This document shows, piece by piece, positions 9,701 to 18,500 of a DNA stretch of 64,000 bases. The DNA lies in the NCBI GenBank assembly GCA_963714425.1, contig CAVQOI010000006.1:116274-180273 (forward strand). The letters are read 5' to 3'. Both the position numbers and the translations under genes were made by a program. Under the pieces are notes generated by a model that did no database searches, was not told the DNA's origin, and was given only the letters and a program-made list of their open reading frames with translations. This DNA comes from DATCYX01 sp963714425. Lineage in GTDB: Bacteria > Chloroflexota > Anaerolineae > Anaerolineales > UBA4823. Position 1 is the stretch's first letter; the number at the start of each line of letters is the position of its first letter.

Positions 9701-10232
9701 GCCGAAAATGCTGGTCTTCTACCTCGGTGCGGACGATAGCAGCCCGCTCACCCTGCTGCGCCAGATCCGCTTTCCCTTTGAGGTGCAATTCCTGTCTGGT
9801 TTGAAGCGTCCAGAGATCTACGCCATCTTTCAAAAGGAACGCCCAATCCTGGCGCACTGGATCTCCGCCGAGGTGAGCACGAGGCAAACCGGAAAAGGCA
9901 GTACGGGAATAAACTTCAACGTCAGTGGTTTCGACGTTGAGATCGATCCGCGTGATGCAGGGCTGATGGTATTTGATTTTCCTGGAGGTCAGGATATGGC
10001 GCGTGCATTGGTGGGGTATGGGATGCCTGCCGCGCTGTCCTGGCAATTGGGTGTCAATGATGCCGCCGCCGGTGCTTTCTACTATCCCTTCTACAACGCA
10101 CTGCTGCGCTCCGGGCAGCCCGAGTTCGCCGTCACCGAAGGGCGGCGCGCCATAGCTGCCGCGCTGGGGGATGATTCACCCCTTGCCCTCTCGCCGGTGC
10201 TCTATTTGGCAGGTAGCGCTCAGCCGGCTTGA
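6705..10232 (+). CDS. KAP-family membrane P-loop NTPase with C-terminal CHAT-like (caspase-fold) domain
   Basis: This is a 1175-residue fusion. The N-terminus starts as a KAP NTPase, with Walker A GRWGSGKTS at 45-53, then about four membrane helices inserted between residues 85 and 225, which is the hallmark of KAP ATPases. A second membrane-like stretch occurs near 325-365. Walker B is MLDDLDRC near 423-430. A charged, coiled-coil-rich linker (about 670-860) joins a C-terminal region (about 910-1170) that follows the CHAT peptidase outline: DLPWEMAL, a strand ending in AHWISA, LMVFDFPGG, then GMPAALSWQLGV, the FY.ALL helix and SPVLYLAG. The expected catalytic His and Cys positions hold other residues, so the domain looks non-proteolytic. 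It is divergent from the FHA-lipase/kinase pair. The NTPase call is strong; the CHAT call is by pattern. Confidence 0.85.
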   Translation: MARPSPDRPTTEDRLNFRSYVLPITRTIRDAARADQLPLTIGIFGRWGSGKTSLMRMVEQELGPTPEERRISDQRSQAAQRALRWMVPILIVWLLLILAGLFSTLVAALWVQAYTGLGDLQSQVLWASAMFGAFGGWVAAFYVVWARAVIEQDLEPKYILNLALRPLTGLLAGVLVFFLLSGGDSLFASARLAGLNRTVYILLAFVSGFSNWLDLLLSARLSPWIERLRRRNVKQAKQAVDRKATAQRVETRGDYQVIWFNAWKFANEDELWAALLQEVLRQIKVKAVGRERLRIKWQLWKRSIDWSSGFRDVARKLLPAAGKTLLAAGFATLGGLVAAWAVSSRYGEQIGQTAGAVGAVLTGLLPISAWLRANLVTPLADLDLDKYRKKASYKDHLTFLAEFSNEFRGIARIARGDGNPLVLMLDDLDRCLPEQAVSVLEAIKLFISEDAPVAFMIGADQEFIERAIEVKYEKMIARTDTDPERRERFARLGREYLEKIVQLSFHLPPIEEGLIDSFIDDVFKDNTWVVDHSHIFAAGLQPNPRQVLRVLNIYNFMIELAQEKKWLYAKIIQPDVLAKAVVVQYRWPELWRRLESRLDLLAAIEKFFREGAVPTDAALAAIVETFAKEADLRNLLTVKESGSLAGVDLRKYIYLSESTQTRPEQEEKPTQPPEKVPVKRVRRKAPTQEDEAAESLNVALEKTTQALGEVNRLRPAWRQLGISQRRITTYENRLKRALTDKDLQAAQTAQSEFQKVLETSQAGRVQKIEQRRVELRQKVKELGSGGADSALLGLMEDYLERAAKAIEANDLEMASVHLEDAESLAGSAQADLAARKSDEVERKIEARLSKDGRLVFERAVTYQPVEIRMEIPGREKDGEIIAYSPRGENRSPVPGLRGRLWDVKDRILQGEVPAEDSHWLRVQLGEALRPVLQLADPASPDNFRLRLSSVNQTIDDLPWEMALTSEGHDLPLGLDPRLAVVRGAVTPTSTPPLDLERLQPKMLVFYLGADDSSPLTLLRQIRFPFEVQFLSGLKRPEIYAIFQKERPILAHWISAEVSTRQTGKGSTGINFNVSGFDVEIDPRDAGLMVFDFPGGQDMARALVGYGMPAALSWQLGVNDAAAGAFYYPFYNALLRSGQPEFAVTEGRRAIAAALGDDSPLALSPVLYLAGSAQPA

Positions 10233-10317
10233 TCTCCCGCCTGTGTAATCCCGTTAAGTTTATTTTTAGTAATATCTGTCACTTGCTTATTGTCTGAATA
10301 TCATATATATATTTTTT

Positions 10318-10360
10318 AGCAACAATCCCCGCAATTCTTCTGCATCCCCATATTGTTGCT
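10318..10360. repeat. Inverted repeat in the AOR leader region
   Basis: The 9-base arms AGCAACAAT (10318-10326) and ATTGTTGCT (10352-10360) are separated by 25 bases. A short GCCC/GGGC hairpin followed by AGTTTT lies just after it (10365-10380) and could end the KAP-CHAT transcript. The function is not clear. The whole gap from 10233 to 10561 otherwise contains only the structured leader listed next. Confidence 0.35.
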
Positions 10361-10424
10361 TAATGCCCTCCGGGCAGTTTTAAGCCCGATCAAATTACTG
10401 GTATGACAATATGCTACAACCGTA

Positions 10425-10500
10425 ATAATGGAGAGGCCAGACGGATTGCGCCTTTCCTCAACTGATTCGCTGAAAGGAGGTGAGGGGTCCAGGACAGCAT
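10425..10500 (+). promoter_or_regulatory. Structured 5' leader of AOR gene, candidate Moco/tungsten-cofactor riboswitch
   Basis: Upstream of the AOR start is a GC-richer block with nested pairing. CCTTTC (10451-10456) pairs with GAAAGG (10472-10477), and alternatively CCTCA pairs with TGAGG. The block contains AACTGATTCG in the loop and a purine-rich 3' side ending near 10486. Leaders of molybdo/tungstopterin enzymes are often Moco-family riboswitches, and the loop and purine-rich strand recall that family. I cannot confirm the full secondary structure, so this is a suggestion from context and partial resemblance. Confidence 0.35.
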
Positions 10501-10561
10501 CCGAGATAATGGGGATAGTTTCTATATGGGTAAAACGAAATAGTAACGAGAGGAGATAGCT

Positions 10562-12388
10562 ATGGCACTTGGAGGATATGCAGATCGTGTTGCTCGCATC
10601 GACTTGACAAAAGGTCAAGTCGCCTATGAGGCGATCCCAGATGAATGGAAGCGCAAATACATTGGTGGTCGCGGCGTGGGTGTGAAGTATGTATTTGATA
10701 ATGGCCCGCAGGTCGATCCCCTTTCCCCTGATAACCTCCTTTGCTTTATGAATGGTCCCCTTACAGGGACAGAGGTCAACCTGAGCGGTCGTATGGCAGT
10801 GGTCACAAAATCGCCGCAAACAGGGACGGTTACAGATAGCCACCATGGCGGTTGGTCAGCTGCTCGTTTGCGTTGGGCTGGCTTCGATGGCTTGGTCTTT
10901 AAAGGCAAAGCCGAGAAACCCTCCTACGTCCTGGTTCAGAACGGCAAGGTGGAAATACTGGATGCTTCGCTTTTGTGGGGCAAGGGCATCCACGAGACGG
11001 TCAAGTACTTCAAAGAGAAGTATGGCGAAAAGGACTTGAGCGTTATCGCGATTGGACCGGCGGGCGAGAAGCTTAATCGCTTTGCTAATTGGATGAATGA
11101 GGATGATAGGGCTAGCGGGCGCGGAGGCACTGGCTGCGTTGGCGGAAGTAAACATCTCAAAGCGATTGTGATCAAGGCTGAAAAGAAGATGCCCAAAGCG
11201 GTCAATAAGGAGCTTTGGAAAGAATCGCATGCAAAAGCCCTGGCAGAGCTCAGTGATACCCGGGTGGTAACGTCGCCGCGTAAAGGTGGTTTATCGGTAC
11301 TCGGCACAAACGTATTGATGAACATGGTTAATGTCATCGGCGCCATGCCTACGAACAACTCAAAAACCACCTTTTTCCCAGAGCATGAGGCAATCAGCGG
11401 TGAGCGGATTAAAGAGACGATTCTGGTTAGTGATCCTACTTGCCATGCCTGCCCAGTAGCCTGTAAGAAGGAAGTGGAGATCAAGGAAGGCCCATTTGCT
11501 GGTCTACGAATGGAGAGCTTTGAGTATGAGCCCGCATGGGCGATAGGTGCTAATTGCGGTAATGATAATGCCCCGAGCGTCGCGAAAATCATTGACCAAT
11601 GTAACGATTATGGCATGGACGCCATCGAAATGGGCAATGTGCTCTCGATGTACATGGAAGCCAGCGAGAAAGGTTACCTCAATGGTAGCGATGGCTTGAC
11701 GTGGGGGGATTATATGGGCATGGTGGCGCTTGTCGATAAAGTCGGTATGCGCGAGGGGATTGGTGATGTCCTGGCAGAGGGTACAGAGAGCGCAGCTAAG
11801 CATTTTGGGCATCCTGAGATCGCCATGACTGTGAAAGGAATGGCAATCCCTGCCTATGATCCGCGTGGGATAAAAGGGATGGGTCTTGGGTACGCTACCA
11901 GCAACCGTGGTGCCTGTCACCTCCGAGCCTACACACCAGCTGCTGAAGTGGTCGGAAATGTGCTTGGTCCATCGACTATCACCGATCCACTGGAATGGAA
12001 AGGCAAAGGCAAGTTGGTTGTCATTTTCCAGCACGTCCACACTGTCACAGACTGCCTGGATGTGTGTAAATTTGCCACTTTTGCCGAGTCCTTGGATACC
12101 TTCGCGGCTCAGTTCGCTGCGGTCACGGGTATGGATGCCGATGCAGGCTATCTACTGAAGGTAGGCGAGCGCGTCTGGAACCTGGAGCGTTACTACAATA
12201 ACTTAAATGGTTTCAGGGAAGGGAGCGACTATCTTCCTGAGCGCTTCCTGAAAGAACCCGCCACAGGGCCAGGATCTACTGGCCAGGTGTGTGAGCTCGA
12301 TCAGATGCTGGAAGAGTACTATCAAGAGCGGGGCTGGGTCGACGGGGTTGTCCCGGAGACAAAGCTAAAGGAATTGGAGATTATTTAG
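10562..12388 (+). CDS. Aldehyde:ferredoxin oxidoreductase (tungsten/bis-pterin type)
   Basis: The 608-residue length is normal for AOR-family enzymes, which oxidise aldehydes to carboxylates with ferredoxin as electron acceptor and carry a tungsten (or Mo) bis-pterin and one [4Fe-4S] cluster. The N-terminal segment with GGRGVGVKYVFD, the pterin-binding region with GGTGCVGGSKHLKA (about residues 180-200), the cluster cysteines CHACPVACK (about 294-302) and the distal cysteine in DCLDVCKF (about 497-504) are all visible. GAGAGGAG lies 6-7 bases before the ATG. It is convergent with a MoaD-like gene and ends at a shared terminator. The natural aldehyde is unknown. A second AOR, distinct in sequence, lies at 54821-56713. 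Confidence 0.92.
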   Translation: MALGGYADRVARIDLTKGQVAYEAIPDEWKRKYIGGRGVGVKYVFDNGPQVDPLSPDNLLCFMNGPLTGTEVNLSGRMAVVTKSPQTGTVTDSHHGGWSAARLRWAGFDGLVFKGKAEKPSYVLVQNGKVEILDASLLWGKGIHETVKYFKEKYGEKDLSVIAIGPAGEKLNRFANWMNEDDRASGRGGTGCVGGSKHLKAIVIKAEKKMPKAVNKELWKESHAKALAELSDTRVVTSPRKGGLSVLGTNVLMNMVNVIGAMPTNNSKTTFFPEHEAISGERIKETILVSDPTCHACPVACKKEVEIKEGPFAGLRMESFEYEPAWAIGANCGNDNAPSVAKIIDQCNDYGMDAIEMGNVLSMYMEASEKGYLNGSDGLTWGDYMGMVALVDKVGMREGIGDVLAEGTESAAKHFGHPEIAMTVKGMAIPAYDPRGIKGMGLGYATSNRGACHLRAYTPAAEVVGNVLGPSTITDPLEWKGKGKLVVIFQHVHTVTDCLDVCKFATFAESLDTFAAQFAAVTGMDADAGYLLKVGERVWNLERYYNNLNGFREGSDYLPERFLKEPATGPGSTGQVCELDQMLEEYYQERGWVDGVVPETKLKELEII

Positions 12389-12395
12389 AGAAAAG

Positions 12396-12423
12396 GGTCG
12401 GGCAAGTGATAACTTGCCCGACC
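12396..12423. terminator. Bidirectional terminator between AOR and moaD-like gene
   Basis: A perfect 12-bp stem, GGTCGGGCAAGT with ACTTGCCCGACC, closes a GATA loop. TTCTT follows on the plus side and the plus-strand AAAA before the stem gives a U-tract on the minus side. It separates two convergent genes. Confidence 0.85.
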
Positions 12424-12426
12424 TTC

Positions 12427-12714
12427 TTACAAACCTCCACCTACAGGTGGGAAAATCGAGATTAGATCGTCTGGCGCCAGGATGGTATCTAACGTATCAT
12501 CCAGGAAGGTGCTGTCGCGCCCATTAACAAAGAAATGAATGTGCTTGTAAAGATTGCCATCTGGATCAAGCATCTCGGCACGCAGGGCGGGATATCGTTT
12601 GATGATTTCATCAATTAGCTGGCGCAATGTGCAGCCATGCAGGATCGAAAAATTCGCCTGACGGCTGCCTACGATCTGGCGCAGGGTTGCGTAAAAGTTA
12701 ACGATCATCTTCAA
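12427..12714 (-). CDS. MoaD/ThiS-family sulfur carrier protein
   Basis: This is a 95-residue ubiquitin-like beta-grasp protein ending in PPVGGGL. MoaD proteins end in a Gly-Gly that is thiocarboxylated and donates sulfur to the pterin dithiolene of molybdopterin or tungstopterin. Here a GGG-Leu end suggests one residue may be trimmed, or an archaeal/AOR-associated variant. Its partner AOR converges on it, and AOR enzymes need this cofactor. The start is TTG at 12714 or ATG at 12708; AGGA upstream fits the TTG better. The family is clear, its pairing with this AOR is inferred. Confidence 0.75.
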   Translation of the reverse strand: MKMIVNFYATLRQIVGSRQANFSILHGCTLRQLIDEIIKRYPALRAEMLDPDGNLYKHIHFFVNGRDSTFLDDTLDTILAPDDLISIFPPVGGGL

Positions 12715-12861
12715 GAATTTCCTGCTTGATACTCGGCAATTGAGATCTGTTGTGGATAAAATTACATTTTGTCTGCATATGATCTCATATTACAACAGGA
12801 TGATTTCATCAGTCAAGGGCTGAACTCCGACAAATCTATTACTCTTGGCTACGGATCTTGC

Positions 12862-13429
12862 CTAAGCCCCCTCGTATGCGCTTCGCAGCCAACCCACCAG
12901 CTCTGCATCCACCCCATCCAGCGACTCCAGCCGCACGCGATGGCTGACCATGGAGTTGAAACTTCCCGACGTTTCCAACCTCCCACTTGGTGGGGTATCC
13001 TTGAGGTTAATGCCCACATCGAAGCGCGTTTTGGTACTGGGCTGCAAGATGGCGAACTGCTTGCTGCGCCGCACGCTGACATAGCTCTTTTTGGGCGCCA
13101 GCTCCACGTCTTCCCCAAAAGCCTGCACCGCCTCGATGATCGCCTCGTAGATCGGGCGCAAGAGGGCTTTCTCCCCAGCGTATTGCGCTCTCAACCAGAT
13201 CATCGCCCGTGCCGGAGGACATCACCCCCGAATCGCGGCTGGTCAGGGCGATCAGGTTGGCGTAGCCGTAGGTCAGTCCGTGCTGATCTTTCAAGAAGTT
13301 GATGATTTCACGGTGTTTCTTTGGACCGCTGGTGCGCACCAGCCTCACCCATTCTTCCAGGGATTTCCCGGTATTTTGCTGTAGATTCTTGATCATGGTG
13401 GCGCCAGCCGCGTCGATCTTGTCGGACAT
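12862..13429 (-). CDS. DUF4287/DUF5655-like protein, interrupted by one frameshift
   Basis: The 5' frame (13429 down to about 13195) encodes an N-terminal helical domain with a NTGKSLEEWV motif and KKHREIINFLKDQHGLTYG, as in DUF4287. The 3' frame (about 13194 to 12862) encodes a domain with YAGEKALLRPIYEAI, as in DUF5655, found in small bacterial proteins of unknown role that resemble transport or DNA-binding accessory domains. The two frames join if one base is removed at GTTGAG (plus-strand 13193-13194), giving DLVRAQYAGE and about 189 residues in total. The gene is probably intact in the organism. A GGAGG-like purine run precedes the start. It is not related to the neighbouring AOR genes by any visible sign. 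Confidence 0.7.
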
Positions 13430-13591
13430 ATAAATTTCCTCCTGAGGTTAGCTAATATGTTCTAAGTATACCAGAATTGTCCGAGTTGACCAGGGAGTAT
13501 GGGGCAGATCAAATCACACCGTGTCGAAAGATCATCACTGGTCGAGATAAACTGTTTCTTAATGATACGGTCGCTCTCCATGCGAGTTAGC

Positions 13592-13613
13592 AAAACCGCC
13601 CTGCGGCGGTTTT
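13592..13613. terminator. Rho-independent terminator
   Basis: AAAACCGCC and GGCGGTTTT form a 9-bp stem with a CTGC loop, and TTTT follows. It lies between the DUF4287-like gene and the surface protein gene, both on the minus strand, and may act in either direction. Apart from it the gap 13430-13741 shows no feature I can support. Confidence 0.75.
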
Positions 13614-13741
13614 TGAAATGTGCTTAAAAAAACTCAAACCTCAACCGATACCTGGCTGATAAGGGTTGCAGCCCCGGTGGTACGCCTCACTTGTAAAATC
13701 CACCCTGATGCCCCCACTTGATGAGGGGAGTAACTTAGATC

Positions 13742-14473
13742 CTACGCACCTTTGATTTGGAGATCTTTCTGGCGTCCTATATATTGGATTGCCTGCGCCG
13801 CCTCCGGAACAGGGCCAGAGCAGCGCCGGTCAAGACCAAGCCGCCGGCGAAAAGTGCCTCCATCCGCACCCAGACCGGGCTGCTGCCAGCCTGGAAGGAC
13901 ACTAGCTCGAGGGCGGTTGGGGTCCAGGCGTAATATTCGATAAAACCCATCCACCGCGAACAGGCCAGAGGAATCGTAAAGAAAACTGTCGTCGTATTCC
14001 ACGGTTGCGGTGTAGACCTTGTTCTCGGAAGCATCCCACACCCGCCAGCACATTCGTTCCCCACCTAACATACCATCAACGACACCCCCTGTAGCCGTAT
14101 TATCCCCCCATACAGGGAATGCATCATCCACCCCCTGCCCCTGCCAAACAATCACCCCGGCGCACAAGCTTTGAGCCAGGGTGGCGCACGTCCCCCCCAC
14201 GGGCCGGAAGATGGCGAACTCGTCTCCAGCTACCGGCGTAAAATAGCCAACCGTATGTATCTTCGGAGCGCCTCCAGGGACGAACATAGTGGCATTCCCA
14301 CCCGTGTTGGTCACACAGTTATCGAAGTGTACCGGATTTGGTCCCTGGGCAACCGATTTGCTAATGCTGATGAATGCAAATAGCGCGGCTGCTGCCAGGC
14401 TGACTGGTAAAATCAACCCCCAAATACGCCTCCAATGAAGTAGACAACGAGCAGTTGACTGTTGGTTTGACAT
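13742..14473 (-). CDS. Secreted or anchored surface protein, frameshifted near its C-terminus
   Basis: The ATG at 14473 is preceded by TTTGGAGG. A signal-peptide-like segment covers about residues 15-40. The mature part has one domain with GDEFAIF, CAGVIVWQG, WGDNTATGG, VDGML.GERM and WRVWD, a pattern that recurs in the giant protein's C-terminal part (14681-15547). In the listed frame the end is random, but a one-base removal in AAAA (plus strand 13942-13945) moves translation to a frame ending at 13777. That frame ends with a hydrophobic helix and RRRRRQ, a PEP-CTERM/LPXTG-like membrane anchor layout. So the true gene is probably 13777-14473 and the listed stop a sequencing artefact. Function unknown. 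Confidence 0.6.
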   Translation of the reverse strand: MSNQQSTARCLLHWRRIWGLILPVSLAAAALFAFISISKSVAQGPNPVHFDNCVTNTGGNATMFVPGGAPKIHTVGYFTPVAGDEFAIFRPVGGTCATLAQSLCAGVIVWQGQGVDDAFPVWGDNTATGGVVDGMLGGERMCWRVWDASENKVYTATVEYDDSFLYDSSGLFAVDGFYRILRLDPNRPRASVLPGWQQPGLGADGGTFRRRLGLDRRCSGPVPEAAQAIQYIGRQKDLQIKGA

Positions 14474-14680
14474 AGCATCCTCCAAATTTGAATTTTCTTA
14501 ACGGTATATTGTTCAATAAATCCGTGTTCGTTGCGAAGGGGGGCTCACAGGCGACACTGTGAACCCCCTCTCCCGTAGTCCAAAAATTCATTATTTTGTG
14601 ATCTGGCGCTATAACCTCCGGGCCTAAGCCTCCTCAGGCAGCGTAGAAGAAGACTATTCCATCGCCATCAGCGCTACCGA

Positions 14681-15568
14681 TCAATTCGCCGGGTAGGTGA
14701 GCGTGCCTGGGGCTGTCAGGTAGAGCTGGTAGCCCTGGCCGGGCAGCATGTTGTGGATCTGGTCGATGCCTAGGATTGGCGAGTAGATTCGCCCGGAGCC
14801 ATTCTTCGCCAGGAAGAGCGAGCTGCCCAGGCTCGACAGTGCGGTTTCGATATCCAAGGGGCTATCCCGCAGGTAGCTGACCATCCTCCAGCCGGCTGCC
14901 AGGTCGATGGGCGTGCTTTCGGGAACAACCTGCGTGCCGCTGATGGTCAGCGTATGTGGGGCAGTCATGTAGACTTTGTAGCCTTCCAGCACGTTCCAAT
15001 TCCCAATCTGGTTGATACCGAGTGTGGGCATATACACACGCCCGAGCCCGTTTTTCACGATGACCACATCCGAGACGATCTGGCTGAAGACGTCTACCAT
15101 GTTCGGGGTAGCAGGGTCGATGTAGCTGGAGATCAGATTCCAGCCCTGATTCAGCGTGATCTCCTGGACATCCGGCAGGTTGAGGTCCAATACGCCCACC
15201 ACATGCCAGGAATCTGCGGCGTAGAGACCGTCGCCCACCGTGTATGTGGCGGTGACATTGGGGTATTCCACGCCCTCCGAATAATCCCAGATGCGGTAGC
15301 GCATCTCCTCGCCGGCCTCCAGCCCGTCCACTTCAGGAGTGATTGAATTATCTCCCCAGGCAGCAATTGCGAGGATGCTCCCATCCCAAATTCCTACACC
15401 GGCGCACAGGTTGTTGCCGGAGTTGTAGATGGCGATCTCATCCCCGGCTTCCAGCGCCAACCCGTCGATGATGGTCACATCGATGGGAATGAACACTGTT
15501 GCGTCGTTCCCGGTATTCTCCGCGCAGCCCACGAAATACTGCTCCACGCTGCCACTCCACTGGCTGAT
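14681..15568 (-). CDS. C-terminal segment of giant surface protein (separated by a frameshift)
   Basis: Only GTG/late starts are available, and the frame is open through 15568, where it overlaps the end of the giant gene. It continues that protein if one A is removed from AAAA at the junction (plus strand about 15575-15578), giving NPWENSPPRNKISQWSGS. The segment has a GDEIAIY...CAGVGIWDG...WGDNS...VDGLEAGEEM...RIWD domain and two copies of a Trp-rich unit (GWNLISSYID, GWRMVSYLRD), each followed by a KNG.GR.Y.P.LGI.QI core. These two repeats resemble C-terminal adhesion or cell-wall-associated modules seen in secreted proteins of Chloroflexota and Ignavibacteria. Treat it as residues about 2825-3110 of the upstream protein. 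Confidence 0.65.
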   Translation of the reverse strand: MSQWSGSVEQYFVGCAENTGNDATVFIPIDVTIIDGLALEAGDEIAIYNSGNNLCAGVGIWDGSILAIAAWGDNSITPEVDGLEAGEEMRYRIWDYSEGVEYPNVTATYTVGDGLYAADSWHVVGVLDLNLPDVQEITLNQGWNLISSYIDPATPNMVDVFSQIVSDVVIVKNGLGRVYMPTLGINQIGNWNVLEGYKVYMTAPHTLTISGTQVVPESTPIDLAAGWRMVSYLRDSPLDIETALSSLGSSLFLAKNGSGRIYSPILGIDQIHNMLPGQGYQLYLTAPGTLTYPAN

Positions 15569-15569
15569 T

Positions 15570-18500
15570 TTATTTTCGTGGCGGCGAGTTCTCCCAGGGA
15601 TTGCTGGTGCCGATCTGGGCCGTGTTGCTCAGCGCTGTGCCAGCCGGGGCGTCCACCTGCACGTACACGTCGAAGAAGCTGTCTGCCCCATTGGGGAGCG
15701 TGCCCAGATCCCAAACCAGCGGGTCGTTGCTCACCAGTGGGAAGGGCGAGGTACCGCCCAGGTAAGTCATCCCTGCCGAGAGGGTATCGGTGATGAGAAC
15801 ATTCTCGGCAGGACCATTGCCCTGGTTGGCGTAATGGATGTGGAAGGTATATTGACCACCAGAGCTGGGTTGACCGTCAGCCCACTTATTGATATATAAG
15901 TGAGGTCTTCCAATCGAGAAAACGTTGATGATCTGGTGTTCCACAGGTTCGAAGTAGCTCACCGCTACATTCATATCCGGCTGCAGGTCATAGACACCTG
16001 CCCAACTGCAGTTGTAGCTACCCCCAGCCGGATCCACGCTGCCTTCGATTTGCTCGGGAGCATCCTCTGTCCAGACCTGGCAGGTCATGCGCAGCGTCTC
16101 AACGAAGGGCGCCGTGATGGTGCCGCTGACGCTGTCTGTATCCAGGTCCAGGTCTCCGGTGATCTCACCGATGTGCACTTCCGCAGTCCTGCCGTCATCG
16201 CTGCGCGCCTGGATCCAATCGCCCTCGGCTATGTCCGGTTGGTTAGGCGACCAGAGATGTCCCTGGCTCTCGAAGCCATCGGAACCCCAGGCCCCGCCCG
16301 CGTAGGTTATCTCTTCGTAGGTGGCTTTCTCAACATCCAGGCTGTCTGTCACCGTGATCCACACCGTATGCCCGGCGGGGTAGATGGCTTGCAGCCAGTC
16401 GTGTCCATAGTTGACTCGCAGCAGCAGGTCCTCCGCCTGGAAGCGGTGATGGAAATAAACATGGGCGTAGTCGATGGTGGTGTCGTAGCGCACCTCGCCG
16501 TTGCCCCCCGGCGGGATATCCGCAAAGGTCGCCGCGAAATTACCATTTTCGTCGGTTTGAACGTTCATCCCACCGTAGCCATCCAGATGGACATTCACGA
16601 CTTCTGGTCCAGGCTGGTCGATCTGACCCCAAACCGTATCCGTGCTCGAATCAGCCTGGACGCTGAAGGGGTCGGGCGCGGTGATCACCACCGGCAGCAA
16701 GCCAGCTCCAGCCGTTACGGTTATGGTCTCTCCAGGGGTGACCCATGGAATGTCGCCGATGTTCCAGCAACCGCCGCAGCCAGGATCGGCCCAGGCGGTG
16801 AACTGCTCAGCGCCTTTGGTCACCGTCACGGTAACTCCGGGCATGGCCTCGCCCCACATGCCGTAGCTGCCCTGGCTTACCCACAGCTCGACACGCTCCA
16901 CCTCCCCCAGGACTGTCTCGGTGGTGGCGATATTGTCCTCCGGGTTGGATTCGTCGGGGTGCAGGCTGATCTCGGCGGTGTTGGTGTACCAGCGTGGACG
17001 GGCGATGGGATCATCCAGGTTGGCGTTGAATTGCAGCCAGCCGCTATCACCCGGGTACATCTCGGAGAACTGCCAGCGCAGTTGCCCGGGGGTGAGCTCG
17101 GAGGTCACCAGGCGATTCCAATCGAAGCCCATATTCCACCAGCCATCCCACTGGGTATTTTCGGGCAGCGTATCCGTGATCCAGACGCCCGCGACGGTCT
17201 GGTCGCCAATATTGGCGAAATCGATCTGGTAGCCCAGCTGGGAGTCGCCATTCCACCAATAGCGCTTGCTCAAGCGCAGGTTGGGGCCATGGTCGAAGAG
17301 CGTCTCCGTCCAGGTGCTGGTGTTGTCATCATAGGTGTCCTCGCCTGGTAAGTGGCTGATCTCAACCGTGTTGACCAGGAGAGTCCCCGGTGCGGCGTCT
17401 TCGTCGGCGCGCACCGAAACCTCGTAGTGACCGACCTCACCATTTTCAATGCTACCCACCACCCACACCACCTGGTTGCCGTTTATCGATAAGGGGGTCA
17501 CATCTTCAATAAAGCTCCAGTGGCGGTCGAAGCGCTGGATGTAATTGAGGGTAGTGCTGACAGGCAGGGTATCGGTAATCAATACGCCATCGACTGGCAC
17601 ATTGCCATTGTTTTGATATTGCATGTGGTAGCGGAACGTTCCGCCCGGCACCAGCGAGCCGCCTCCCCACCATTTGTTAACGTTTATGTTGGTGTGCGGG
17701 TTATTGATGTTCACCCAGTTGGAAGCCTGGTTGTCATTGCTTTCGAGGTCGTTGGCAGCCCACACCTCTGCAATGTTTTCGATATTCGTACCGACAGGCG
17801 CATCGACGTCCACCAGGAAGCGCAGGTACACCTGGCTGCACCAGCCTTGCGGGAGCGATGGGCGCATCACCACCAGCTCGGAAGCATCACTGGATACTTC
17901 CGTCCAGCCAGCGTGCTGCCCCCACCAGTTGAGCAGGGCCATGTGCGCCGGAAGAGTGTCGGTCAGGACCAGGGCGCTGCTGCCCGTGCTGCCATTGTTG
18001 CAGGTATTAACCTCCCAGACGAATTGACCTCCCGGTGTCGGGTCGCCTGTCCAGGCGCCCTTGCCCAGGTTGACGTGGGTATCGTTGTCCAGGACCTGCC
18101 CGCTCCAGGAGCGCTCGTTATCATCAGGATTACCCCCATCGGGTGTCCCGGCAATCCGGGCTGTACTGGTGATGGTCTCCAAGGCCGGCGCGGTGACCTG
18201 GGCGAAGACGTCGAACTGGAGCCAATTCCCAGGGGGGAGGGTGCCCAGCTGGAAGACCACATACGGGTCTCCGCTGGGGTTTATTCCGGTGACGATAGGC
18301 ATGCCAGACGTGTCATCGAGATATTGCATGCCCTCCAGGGTCTGGGTGATGACCACGTTGTTGGCATCCAGCTCCCCCTGGTTGATGTACTGTACCTGCA
18401 GCTGCAGGTTGCCCCCCTCGCCAGCATTGCCATGAGAAGACACCTGTACCCCGATGTCGGGCGAGGGCGCGTGGAAAGCGTTGAAGACCGAATCGCCATC

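Noticed and set aside
13661..13741. CCCC/GGGG inverted repeat downstream of the surface protein as an RNA gene
   Set aside because: Stem is only 4-5 bp and no other RNA feature is seen.
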